From Erysipelothrix anatis (GTDB lineage Bacteria; Bacillota_I; Bacilli_A; Erysipelotrichales; Erysipelotrichaceae): a stretch of DNA of 64,000 nucleotides. The notes under the pieces are model-generated. The model had not been told where the DNA came from and ran no database searches. It worked only from the letters and a program-made list of their open reading frames with translations. Shown here in pieces: positions 26,255-34,755 of the stretch (positions are counted from its first letter, which is position 1; the number at the start of each line of letters is the position of its first letter). Position numbers and translations under genes: made by a program. The stretch spans positions 1-64,000 of the forward strand of contig NZ_WTSX01000009.1 of the NCBI RefSeq assembly GCF_009828745.1, in the 5' to 3' direction.

Positions 26255-26674
26255 ATGTACAATTTTGAAGACAGAGGAAAGAAACCCGTTGTTGAAGATA
26301 TCGAAGGAATGACATTAGAAAACGAAAACTTTAGAACAACGATTTGGACAGGAAGTCAACTACAAGTAACCGTAATGACGATTCAACCTGGTGATGATAT
26401 TGGTCTTGAAATTCATGAAGGTATTGATCAATTTCTAAGAATTGAACAAGGTGAAGGCTTATGCGAAATGGGACCTACTGAGGATAATTTAAACTTCAGT
26501 GAAGTTGTGAAGGAAGACTTTGCTATCTTTGTTCCTGCAGATACTTGGCACAATGTTACCAACACCGGTACAAAACCTTTAAAACTTTACACTATTTATG
26601 CAGGTCCTGACCATTTGAAAGGAACTGTTCACAAAACCCATCAAGATGCTATTGATGATCCAAACGAACACTAA
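26255..26674 (+). CDS. Cupin-domain protein
   Basis: 139 residues from ATG 26255 behind GAGGAGG; an ATG at 26231 is in frame without a ribosome binding site. A single cupin barrel: motif 1 IGLEIHEGIDQFLRIEQGEG and motif 2 FVPADTWHNVTNTG with metal-binding residues H, E/D and H. The C-terminal half ends in YTIYAGPDHLKGTVHKTHQD. Such small cupins bind metal or sugars; the substrate is unknown. It is followed by its own terminator and then by an ABC transporter, all inside the composite transposon. Confidence 0.85.
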   Translation: MYNFEDRGKKPVVEDIEGMTLENENFRTTIWTGSQLQVTVMTIQPGDDIGLEIHEGIDQFLRIEQGEGLCEMGPTEDNLNFSEVVKEDFAIFVPADTWHNVTNTGTKPLKLYTIYAGPDHLKGTVHKTHQDAIDDPNEH

Positions 26675-26698
26675 ACACTGATTCGTCAGTGTTTTTTT
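26674..26698 (+). terminator. Terminator after the cupin gene
   Basis: AACACTGA (26674-26681), TTCG tetraloop, TCAGTGTT (26686-26693), then a T-run. A textbook intrinsic terminator overlapping the stop codon. Confidence 0.92.
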
Positions 26699-26714
26699 AT
26701 GAAGGAGTGAGACC

Positions 26715-27362
26715 ATGAATTGTTTTGAAATTAAAGACGTTAATTACACTGTTAAGGAACAACATATCCTTAAAAATATCAATATTGAAATACCGGATGG
26801 TTCATTCACTGTCGTAAGTGGACCATCAGGAAGTGGAAAAAGTACACTTCTAAAAGTGATTGGATCTTTAATATCCCCTACTTCTGGAGATATTATTTAT
26901 CACGAAAAGAATCAAACCTCATATTCACCACAAGAATATAGACAAGAAGTATCCTATTGTTTCCAAACACCCGTTCTTTTTGGAGAGACAGTAAGGGATA
27001 ATTTAAAATTTCCCTATGAAATTCGTGGGCTTGATTTTGACGAGGGTAGAGCGCAACAGCTGTTGGATACCGTCGGGCTATCAGGATTCATCGACAAAGG
27101 AATCAACGATATTTCTGGTGGAGAAAAACAAAGAGTTGCATTGATTCGTAATGTCATCTTCATGCCAAAAGTATTACTATTAGATGAAATCACAAGTGCT
27201 CTCGATACAGAGAGCAAACAAGAGGTGTGGAAATTTATCAATAAACTCTATAGTGAAGAAAAATTAACCATTATTTCAGTTACGCATCAAGTGGATGAAA
27301 TTGAAAATGCAACACATAAAATCATCATAGAAAATGGGAGTGTGGTAAACTATGAATCTTAA
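26715..27362 (+). CDS. fetA: ABC transporter ATP-binding subunit, FetA-like
   Basis: 215 residues. Walker A SGPSGSGKSTLLK, Q-loop YCFQTPVLFG, signature ISGGEKQRVALIRN, Walker B VLLLDEITSALD and H-loop SVTHQVDE are all present. It overlaps by 11 bases with a UPF0014/FetB-type permease, which identifies the pair as FetAB-like. In Escherichia coli that transporter exports iron and protects against oxidative stress. Here it is transposon cargo. The metal substrate is inferred from family. Confidence 0.88.
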   Translation: MNCFEIKDVNYTVKEQHILKNINIEIPDGSFTVVSGPSGSGKSTLLKVIGSLISPTSGDIIYHEKNQTSYSPQEYRQEVSYCFQTPVLFGETVRDNLKFPYEIRGLDFDEGRAQQLLDTVGLSGFIDKGINDISGGEKQRVALIRNVIFMPKVLLLDEITSALDTESKQEVWKFINKLYSEEKLTIISVTHQVDEIENATHKIIIENGSVVNYES

Positions 27363-28110
27363 TGTAAGTCCTCAAACTCTTGTTATGACTTTTCTGCTTG
27401 TTTGCGTCGGAATCTTCATCTCATATAAAGAAAAGATAGGTACTGTCAAAGAAATAATTTATAGCATTACAAGAGCAGTAATTCAATTAATTATCGTCGG
27501 TTATGTTCTAACCTACCTTTTTGGACTAAATAGTGGTATTGTTACTATCGCCCTTGTTTTAGTTATTGGATTTAATGCATCTTGGAACGCATACAAACGA
27601 AGTCAGGGAATGGAAGACGGATTCAAAATATCCCTGATTGCGATATTTAGCGCGTTAACCCTAAGTTTAGGTGTACTCATTGCTTCTGGTTCCGTTGCAT
27701 TTACACCATCTCAAGTTGTTCCTATTTCTGGTATGATTGCTGGTAATGCCATGACAGCACTAGGCTTAACTTATCGAAATCTTAATAACTTCTTCAGAGA
27801 TCAAAGACAACAAATACAAGAAAAACTTGCTTTAGGAGCTACTCCAAAACAAGCTAGTAAATCGATTATTAACGAAACGATACGTCTTGGTATGCAACCA
27901 ACGCTCGATTCAGCGAAGACGATTGGAATTGTTTCTTTACCGGGTATGATGTCAGGATTAATGTTTGCAGGTACAGTTCCTTCATTGGCAATCCAATATC
28001 AAATTATGGTTACATTCATGCTTGTAGCAACCACCAGTATCTCATCATTCATTTCCGTAACCTTAGCATATCGGAAAGCATTCAATCAACACGATCAGTT
28101 TATACGCTAA
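27352..28110 (+). CDS. fetB: FetB-like (UPF0014) membrane permease
   Basis: 252 residues with about seven hydrophobic segments. It contains the family motifs GNAMTALGLTYRN, EKLALGATPKQA and LPGMMSGLMFAGTVPSLAIQYQIM, which mark the UPF0014/FetB permease family. It overlaps the ATPase gene, so the two form one transporter. A strong terminator follows at 28117. Confidence 0.9.
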   Translation: MNLNVSPQTLVMTFLLVCVGIFISYKEKIGTVKEIIYSITRAVIQLIIVGYVLTYLFGLNSGIVTIALVLVIGFNASWNAYKRSQGMEDGFKISLIAIFSALTLSLGVLIASGSVAFTPSQVVPISGMIAGNAMTALGLTYRNLNNFFRDQRQQIQEKLALGATPKQASKSIINETIRLGMQPTLDSAKTIGIVSLPGMMSGLMFAGTVPSLAIQYQIMVTFMLVATTSISSFISVTLAYRKAFNQHDQFIR

Positions 28111-28116
28111 CTTACA

Positions 28117-28146
28117 ACATGAGTTTCTTTAGACTCATGTTTTTTT
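28117..28146 (+). terminator. Terminator after fetB
   Basis: ACATGAGT (28117-28124) pairs with ACTCATGT (28133-28140) around TTCTTTAG, followed by TTTTTT. Confidence 0.92.
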
Positions 28147-28233
28147 ATCAGTTAAAAAAGTTGTATACTAAATTCTTGCAATGTCACATTTCAGTCGTTA
28201 AACTTATAATGAACTTAAATGTGAGGTTATTTA

Positions 28234-29557
28234 GTCAAGTCCATAATCCTGTGTAAAAGTGAGTATGTTAGTTAGTGGATCTAATCAATCCACTTTTTAG
28301 TTTGTTCTGTAAACTGAATATACTGTCTTGAACTTGATTCCCATTCTTCGTGAATATCAATGAGTACTGCTCCAATGAGTCTAAGCGCTGATTGTTTATT
28401 TGGGAATATTCGAACGACTTTCTCTCGTCGACGTATCTCTGAATTTACACGCTCTAGCATATTTGTATTTCGTAAGCGTGAGTAATTTATTTCTTCGATA
28501 GTACAGTATTGAAAACCATCTTCGAATCCCTCATCCAAACACTCAGTCATCTTTGAATATTTACCGATATACTTATCTACGATTTCGTTCTTCAATCTTC
28601 GAGCAATTTCTATGTTCGTTGTCTTTAACAATACTTTCAACTCACCTCTAACTTCTTCAGTGTTTTTGCGAGGTAACTTGTCAAATACATTTCTCATGAA
28701 GTGTACCTGACATCGCTGCCATGAAACACCTGGAAAGCTTTCTTTGATCGCTTTCACTTCTCTACTATGTGAATCAGAGATAACTAATTTAAGTCCTTGT
28801 AAGCCACGTTCAGTAAGTTCTGAATACAATGACTTCCAACTGTCATAAGATTCATTGTCTTGGATTGAGAACGTAAGTAGTTCACGTTCTCCTAAGTCAT
28901 TAATTCCCAGTATAATGTGGAACGCCTTAGATACAACACGATGATTCTCTCTGACCTTTATAAAGAGTACATCACTTAGTATGAACGGATATTTTTGTGT
29001 AAGTGGTCGTGATAGAAAGGTTTCTACAACACCATCAAGTTCACTTGTAAGTGAACTGATGAACGATTTGGATACATTCAACCCGCACAGTTCCTCGACA
29101 ACCTTGGATACTTTGCGAGTCGATACACCTTGTACATACATTTCCAAAATTGAAGCGAGAAGGGCCTTTTCGTTTCTTTGATATCTATCAAAAAGCGTAG
29201 GAGAGAATTCACCGTCACGAGTACGAGGTACAATAAGATTCAATGTTCCAATACGAGTGGTAAACTCTCTTTCATAGTATCCATTTCTTGATGACTTACG
29301 ATTATCATCTCGTGAATATGGATCAACTTGGATATATTCATCACGTTGTTTCTCCATAAGTTGATTAAACAGAACTGTCAGCACCTGTTTTGCGAGATCA
29401 TTAGCACCACTGTTCTCGATAAGTTCTTGAATTTGATTTGTGTCTAAAGTAAAATTGATTTGAGTCATAGAGGTCTCCTTATGTTTGTTTGGTTACTAAC
29501 ATAATAACAGAAGCCTCTATGGCTCTTTCACTTTTACACAATTATACGGACTCTATC
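28234..29557 (-). mobile_element. IS256-family insertion sequence, right copy
   Basis: 1324 bp, same orientation and ends as the left copy, with only a handful of base differences. The right outer flank is CTCACACGA (29558-29566). Confidence 0.9.
28281..29468 (-). CDS. IS256-family transposase (right copy)
   Basis: 395 residues, same motifs as the left copy (DVLFIKVRE, ISDSHSREVKAIKESFP, NMLERVNSEIRRREK). It reads HEEWESSSRQYIQF where the left copy reads YEEWESSSRQYTQF. Intact, so both copies may be active. Confidence 0.95.
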   Translation of the reverse strand: MTQINFTLDTNQIQELIENSGANDLAKQVLTVLFNQLMEKQRDEYIQVDPYSRDDNRKSSRNGYYEREFTTRIGTLNLIVPRTRDGEFSPTLFDRYQRNEKALLASILEMYVQGVSTRKVSKVVEELCGLNVSKSFISSLTSELDGVVETFLSRPLTQKYPFILSDVLFIKVRENHRVVSKAFHIILGINDLGERELLTFSIQDNESYDSWKSLYSELTERGLQGLKLVISDSHSREVKAIKESFPGVSWQRCQVHFMRNVFDKLPRKNTEEVRGELKVLLKTTNIEIARRLKNEIVDKYIGKYSKMTECLDEGFEDGFQYCTIEEINYSRLRNTNMLERVNSEIRRREKVVRIFPNKQSALRLIGAVLIDIHEEWESSSRQYIQFTEQTKKWID

Positions 29558-29566
29558 CTCACACGA
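29558..29566 (+). repeat. Right target-site duplication of the composite transposon
   Basis: CTCACACGA, identical to 24830-24838. Confidence 0.85.
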
Positions 29567-29693
29567 CAATCTTTCTCTTTAGTAATTTATTGAAAATGAA
29601 TTACAAACGATTACTAATCAAAATAATATCAATCTGAATATATAGTATTAATCTTTTTGCTTTTACAAGTTTATATAAAGGAAAGGAGTTTAA

Positions 29694-29741
29694 TTGAATA
29701 TTCCAATTCGCGGAAGTCCAAATTGCTGGGCTTCTTTTTAA
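29694..29741 (+). promoter_or_regulatory. Possible leader peptide overlapping a terminator ahead of the adhesin/secretion operon
   Basis: AAAGGAG precedes a TTG (29694) that opens a 15-codon frame (NIPIRGSPNCWASF, then TAA at 29739). The frame runs through an intrinsic terminator: GAAGTCC (29713-29719) pairs with GGGCTTC (29728-29734), followed by TTTTT. Ribosome position on the peptide could decide whether the hairpin forms, as in transcription attenuation. The adhesin ATG follows 28 bases later. The terminator is clear; the peptide is a hypothesis. Confidence 0.55.
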
Positions 29742-29768
29742 TATCACTAAACCATGAAAGGAAACAAT

Positions 29769-32700
29769 ATGAAAAAAATAAATAAAAAACTTACTGCACT
29801 TCTGATGACACTTATGCTCATCATTCCAGCCTTACTACAAGTTACTCCAGTTTTGGCTGACAGCATTGACATAACAACACAACCATCTGGAGTCATATCT
29901 ACCGGATACTATGAAGCAGTAAATAGCCGTGGTTGGGCAGTCCAACGAAAATCTGGTCACAACTCAAATATCATCTATGTTAATGGAGTTGTTGCTTTTT
30001 GCATCGAACCTGAAATAGAACGAGGTAATGGAAACGGCTATACCGTTTCTGATTTCAGCCACGATGAGCGCGAAACCTTCTCCCGGATTATCTACCATGG
30101 ATACGACAACACAGCCAAAACTGGCAAGGACTATGTGGTAACACAAAATGTCTTATGGGAATACATTGCATCTATCCGAAACGATCTTGATATAAATGAA
30201 TCATGGGGATTTGAAGGCTTTGACTACCAATCTGAAAAACAAACGATTTGGAACAAGGTAAACACTCATAATGATCGCGCCAGTTTTCATAACACTTCGG
30301 TTAAACTTAAAACAGGCGAATCAATCACATTGACAGACATCAACGAAGCAATATCACAATCAAGTGTTTCAAATAACGGCGGACTTGATGTTTCCATTTC
30401 AGGAAACAAAGTGACACTAACCGCAAATTCTTCATCACCAGAGAAATCTAGAATTGAATTTAAGAAGTATGGAAACATTACAAACGATGCTTCATCTTCC
30501 CCACTTCTTTACTCCCACCCGACAATGCAGGATGTTATTACTGGTGGAAATCCTGATCCAATTCCATTTTACGTAAATGTGGAAGTGGAACATAAGGGAA
30601 CGCTACAAATTGGTAAAGTGAATGCCGAAACAAATGCTCCAGTCCCAAACACAACATTTGAATTATCATTTCATGAAGACATGCGAAATGCGTCTCGTTA
30701 TACGACAGGTTCAAACGGATTCATCGATAACATCGAACTTGACACTGGCACTTACTATTACAAAGAAGTAGCTGTTCCTGAACCTCTCATTATTGATAAC
30801 ACAGTTCGAACGGTCGAAATTAAAGCGGGTCAACGAACAGAAGTAAGTGTAACCAACGAAGTAGCTAAAGGAAGAATTGTTCTTGAGAAGAAGGACAGTG
30901 AAACTGGTGATCTTCTTCAAAATGCTGAATACACAGTTTACAATGATAAGGCATTAACGAAGATTATTGAAATACTAAAGACCGATGTGAATGGTCTTGC
31001 TGAATCGCGAACCCTTCCTCTTGGTACTTATTATATTAAGGAAACCAAAGCTCCAGTAGGATATTTGGTTAACGAAAATGTCTATACTGTAAACCTTAAC
31101 TATCAAGATCAAAACACAAAAATAGTTATTGAGAATCTTGGTGTCCAGGATCAAGTCATCAAAGGTAAAATTCAGATTGTGAAAGTTGAACAGGATCAAC
31201 AAACACCGATTCAAGGGGCAGTGTTCACAGTTAAAGATATTCATGACAATCTCGTGGAGGAAATTACAACCGATGAAAATGGTTTTGCTTTCACTAATGA
31301 CTTACGTTATGGTCAATATTTTATCCAAGAAAAATCAACACCGTTTGAATTCTGGATTGATAAAACAATCTACCCAATTTCAATTCTAGAAGATGGTGTT
31401 ACTCTTGTTAAATACATTCCCAACAAATCTATCGAAATCAAACTTCAAATTTTAAAAACAGATATTGAAACAAGTACTCCATTATCAGGTGCAATCTTTG
31501 AAATTCACGACACAAATAACAATGTCGTTTCGTTTGATTACTTAGATGATGCCAATCAAGTGGTGTCACAAACACAACTTGTAACAGATTCAAATGGTAT
31601 GGCATTAACACGTGGATTCCTCAAAGCAGGAACTTATAAACTTGTTGAAGTACAAGCACCTAAAGGTTATCTGAAATCTGGGCCTATTGAGTTTGTAGTT
31701 GACCAAAACACAGAGTATGTCGATTTACCAGTGATTGGATATACCACAACTCAAACGATTAGTAACCACCCCACTCAAATTGAAGTCATCAAACTTTCTG
31801 AAAATACAGGACAACCTGCTTCTGGTGCAACTCTGCAACTTATCCACAAAATGTCAGGAAAACTCATTCAAGAATGGATTTCAGGTGATGAACCAATACT
31901 CTTCAAGGGTCTTGAGATTGGAGAAAGCTACATTATAAAGGAAGTTTTTGCACCATCTGGTTACCTACTAGCTAAACCTTTAGAATTTACTGTTCAAGAA
32001 ACCAATGAACTTCAAAGCATTGTTGTGTTAAACGAGCTAGAACCTGAAATTAAAACACAAGCCTTTTATGAATCAGGAAATAAAGAATCCCAAGTCTCAG
32101 AATCAATGACAGTCATTGATAGGGTCACATATAAGAATTTGATTGTTGGCAAAGAGTACACACTGAAAGGAACACTACTTACAATAGACACTCAAAATAT
32201 TGTTGCAAAAAATGAAGTATCCTTTATTCCTGAAAGACCAGATGGTTTCATCGACATTACTTTTATCTTCGATGGTTCAACCCTTCTTGGTAAAGAACTG
32301 GTCGTCTTTGAAGATTTGTATCGTGGAACACGTCGAGTTGCCACTCATTCTGATATCACTGACCAAGATCAAACTGTTAATATCCCTTCAATAGGAACAC
32401 AACTTAGCCTCAAGAAACTAGACCCTTCAAATCCTAATCATCTATCGTTGACAGATGTTGTATCCTATAAACAATTGTCAATTGATCAAACATATCATGT
32501 CAAAGGTTGGGTAATGGATAAACAGACAGGACTCCCTCTTTTAGTAGATAACAAAGAAATATCTTCTGAATTAGACTTTACACCTAAGTCAAAATCAGGA
32601 ACGCTTGAAATGATGTTTGAACTTGATTTGTCAAATCTATCTAAAGGTGATTACGTAGTCTTTGAAGAAATTTATCTCGGTGATGAACTCGTTGCAGAAC

Positions 32701-33149
32701 ACAAAGATATCAATGATAAGAATCAAACCTTTTCATTAGTTGAAGTGATCGTTCATAAAGTAGATAATATGAACAATCAATCATTAGAGGGTGCAGAGTT
32801 CACATTATTTGATGAAAATAATCAACCGCTTACCCAAAGAACAACAAACGAGCAAGGATTGGCTCGTTTTTTAATGCCTATAGGTTCTTATAACTTAAAA
32901 GAAACCCAATCACCCAAAGGTTATCGTCTTGATAATACTGAGGTCCAACTTGAACTTATTGGAAATGAAATAAACCATGAGATTAAGCTTGTCATTAAGA
33001 ATGAGAAAGTTCCTGAGCTTCCAAATACTGGAGTTTCATCACCAAATCCACTGCTACTTTATGGCTTGCTAGGAATCGGTTCGTTTTTACTTATCATATC
33101 CAACATTATGAAGAAAAAGGAATCAAATCATGAAACACTGGACGATTAA
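29769..33149 (+). CDS. LPXTG-anchored thioester-domain adhesin with Cna-B repeats
   Basis: About 1126 residues from ATG 29769 behind GAAAGGA. It has a signal peptide ending near PVLADS. An N-terminal thioester domain shows VAFCIEPE (reactive Cys) and TQNVLWEY (partner Gln). About eight Ig-like Cna-B/SpaA-type repeats follow (patterns such as ETNAPVPNTTFEL, LETGTYYYKE-like, GTYYIKETKAPVGYL, GTYKLVEVQAPKGYL), then ELPNTG (sortase motif), a transmembrane helix and a KKK tail. Thioester domains bind host or surface amines covalently. As first gene of the conjugation operon it may mediate mating contact or host adhesion. No frameshift seen. Confidence 0.92.
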   Translation: MKKINKKLTALLMTLMLIIPALLQVTPVLADSIDITTQPSGVISTGYYEAVNSRGWAVQRKSGHNSNIIYVNGVVAFCIEPEIERGNGNGYTVSDFSHDERETFSRIIYHGYDNTAKTGKDYVVTQNVLWEYIASIRNDLDINESWGFEGFDYQSEKQTIWNKVNTHNDRASFHNTSVKLKTGESITLTDINEAISQSSVSNNGGLDVSISGNKVTLTANSSSPEKSRIEFKKYGNITNDASSSPLLYSHPTMQDVITGGNPDPIPFYVNVEVEHKGTLQIGKVNAETNAPVPNTTFELSFHEDMRNASRYTTGSNGFIDNIELDTGTYYYKEVAVPEPLIIDNTVRTVEIKAGQRTEVSVTNEVAKGRIVLEKKDSETGDLLQNAEYTVYNDKALTKIIEILKTDVNGLAESRTLPLGTYYIKETKAPVGYLVNENVYTVNLNYQDQNTKIVIENLGVQDQVIKGKIQIVKVEQDQQTPIQGAVFTVKDIHDNLVEEITTDENGFAFTNDLRYGQYFIQEKSTPFEFWIDKTIYPISILEDGVTLVKYIPNKSIEIKLQILKTDIETSTPLSGAIFEIHDTNNNVVSFDYLDDANQVVSQTQLVTDSNGMALTRGFLKAGTYKLVEVQAPKGYLKSGPIEFVVDQNTEYVDLPVIGYTTTQTISNHPTQIEVIKLSENTGQPASGATLQLIHKMSGKLIQEWISGDEPILFKGLEIGESYIIKEVFAPSGYLLAKPLEFTVQETNELQSIVVLNELEPEIKTQAFYESGNKESQVSESMTVIDRVTYKNLIVGKEYTLKGTLLTIDTQNIVAKNEVSFIPERPDGFIDITFIFDGSTLLGKELVVFEDLYRGTRRVATHSDITDQDQTVNIPSIGTQLSLKKLDPSNPNHLSLTDVVSYKQLSIDQTYHVKGWVMDKQTGLPLLVDNKEISSELDFTPKSKSGTLEMMFELDLSNLSKGDYVVFEEIYLGDELVAEHKDINDKNQTFSLVEVIVHKVDNMNNQSLEGAEFTLFDENNQPLTQRTTNEQGLARFLMPIGSYNLKETQSPKGYRLDNTEVQLELIGNEINHEIKLVIKNEKVPELPNTGVSSPNPLLLYGLLGIGSFLLIISNIMKKKESNHETLDD

Positions 33150-33264
33150 ATTTAAAACCCTCTTCACAGTTCTTGGGTTATGCATTTTCGCACTAATTCT
33201 CATAAGGTTGAAAATCAATGGTCTCTTAAATTCACCGAACGTTTTAAGTGGAGGTTCACTATGA
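33130..33264 (+). CDS. 44-residue single-pass membrane protein, coupled to the next gene
   Basis: It starts at ATG 33130 inside the end of the adhesin gene behind AAGG and ends with TGA at 33262-33264, overlapping the next ATG. It reads MKHWTIKFKTLFTVLGLC..., with one hydrophobic helix (FTVLGLCIFALILI) after basic residues. Overlaps at both ends argue for real translation in the operon. Function unknown. Confidence 0.6.
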   Translation: MKHWTIKFKTLFTVLGLCIFALILIRLKINGLLNSPNVLSGGSL

Positions 33265-33629
33265 AAGATCACAACTTAAAACTTGCCATCTGTAAAGGTC
33301 ATCTAGTCGCTTTTACTTATGGAAGAATTAAACAAGATCAATTAAATGTGAGTCTATATAAGTACGATATTCAATCAAGCGATGACGGTTTTGAACCTTC
33401 TGCCATTAAACCAACAATTCATGTCAATCATTGGGGAACACTAGTAACTAGAGTTCCTCTTCCTTTGGATGAGTCGGGTTGGCTAATGTTGGATCATCTC
33501 GAAGATTTTATTGAACTTCAACGTATGATCATTACTCAAGAACAGTATGCTGAATTATCAGAAGATGTTATTCAAACGTTTTTAAAAACTAGTCAGGAGG
33601 AACAAAACTATGGCACTCATCAGATTTAG
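33261..33629 (+). CDS. Conjugation-operon protein of unknown function
   Basis: 122 residues. The start is ATG 33261 behind GGAGG; an upstream in-frame start at 33180 is less likely because it overlaps the small membrane protein in another frame. Sequence: LAICKGHLVAFTYGRIKQDQ..., then ALIKPTIHVNHWGTLV-like and an acidic end. No transmembrane segment and no recognised domain. It overlaps the next gene by 20 bases. Confidence 0.7.
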   Translation: MKDHNLKLAICKGHLVAFTYGRIKQDQLNVSLYKYDIQSSDDGFEPSAIKPTIHVNHWGTLVTRVPLPLDESGWLMLDHLEDFIELQRMIITQEQYAELSEDVIQTFLKTSQEEQNYGTHQI

Positions 33630-34755
33630 AATGAACAATGGCGATATCGGATCGTATGACTTCCCCCTCAAACTAACACAGCTCAAAGAATTCTTCCCGA
33701 ATCGAACCATTGAGTTACTTGAAGAGAAACTCACACCATGGCTTAGCGCTCAGAATCATCAAACACTTAATGCATATGAGTTAAATGCATTTATACGCTT
33801 ATATGAAAGTTTAACTGACTTTGAGCAAAAAAAGATAAATGCGATTGCATCTTTAAACTCATCACTCACTTTGAATGAACTAACACAGCATATTCAGCAC
33901 CTTCATTACTTTGGTCTCATCAATAACTTCGACGATTATACCGTTTCAGATAATCTTGCACGAGAACTTTTTATACAACATTATCCTAATGGGGTTCCGG
34001 ATGGGATTATTGGAACAGATAATGAACCTGAATGGTTTGATGACGGTGATTGGGCTAAACAACATCTTGAACATCATCAAACCAATTACGGATGGCTCTT
34101 TGTTCTTAATGATAAAATCCCATCGATTTCCAAGAACGAACATCTATACTACTCACGATGGCTAGAAGAATCATCAGTTCAAGTTACTGTTACCAACCCA
34201 ACGAATCAATCATTTATCAGACTGTCACTTTGTCTTGATGACACTGAAATTGAAGAATCATGTTTACGACTGGATGTGGAGTCCACTGATGATTTAACGT
34301 TATCTTTTGAAAACGTGAATCTTGATGGGGAACTATTTAATCATATCGAATCCGTCCTTATAGAATCTAATATCCTATCGAGCAATGCCTTTATCTCAGA
34401 CATTAGTAGACTCCATTATAAAGAGATTCAATGTTTTAATACAGTTTTAGATCACATTCAAGTTGATGACCTGAGTCAATTACAAATGATTCTGGCGTCA
34501 CTTAATGATTTTAAACTTGTGGAAACTGAGATTAATACCCAAGCACAATATGCCTCAATCAAACTCAAGGAGTTCGCAAGGAATAATTGGGATGAGTATC
34601 AAGAGTGGATTGATGATTTCTTAGACTACGATGCTGTAGGTAAGGCTATGATAGACAACAATACGATCATTAAAACAGAAAATGGATTTCTTGAAGTTCC
34701 TGATGAATTCAGTCACTTCTTTGAACATCTTGCAATAAAGGAACAAAAACTATGA
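33610..34755 (+). CDS. Large acidic conjugation-operon protein of unknown function
   Basis: 381 residues behind AGGAGGAAC. It is strongly acidic (EPEWFDDGDWAKQ, LDDTEIEESCLRLDVESTDDL). An N-terminal region (LTQLKEFFPNRTIELLEEKL) and VSDNLARELFIQHYPNG recall antirestriction-type proteins such as ArdA in composition and context, but I cannot match the family's motifs. DNA-mimic antirestriction is a reasonable but unproven idea. The stop overlaps the Dam-like start (ATGA). Confidence 0.65.
   Translation: MALIRFRMNNGDIGSYDFPLKLTQLKEFFPNRTIELLEEKLTPWLSAQNHQTLNAYELNAFIRLYESLTDFEQKKINAIASLNSSLTLNELTQHIQHLHYFGLINNFDDYTVSDNLARELFIQHYPNGVPDGIIGTDNEPEWFDDGDWAKQHLEHHQTNYGWLFVLNDKIPSISKNEHLYYSRWLEESSVQVTVTNPTNQSFIRLSLCLDDTEIEESCLRLDVESTDDLTLSFENVNLDGELFNHIESVLIESNILSSNAFISDISRLHYKEIQCFNTVLDHIQVDDLSQLQMILASLNDFKLVETEINTQAQYASIKLKEFARNNWDEYQEWIDDFLDYDAVGKAMIDNNTIIKTENGFLEVPDEFSHFFEHLAIKEQKL

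Larger units (their letters stand above)
24839..29557. mobile_element. IS256-type composite transposon carrying cupin and fetAB-like genes
   Basis: Two almost identical 1324-bp insertion sequences in the same orientation (24839-26162 and 28234-29557) enclose 2.07 kb with three genes. The outer flanks carry the same CTCACACGA, while the inner flanks differ. The whole unit therefore appears to have moved in one event. The target lies between the defence genes and the ICE-B secretion operon. Confidence 0.88.

Noticed and set aside
24839-29557. IS256 pair as a simple tandem duplication
   Set aside because: The outer flanks share CTCACACGA while the inner flanks differ, which fits transposition of a composite unit.
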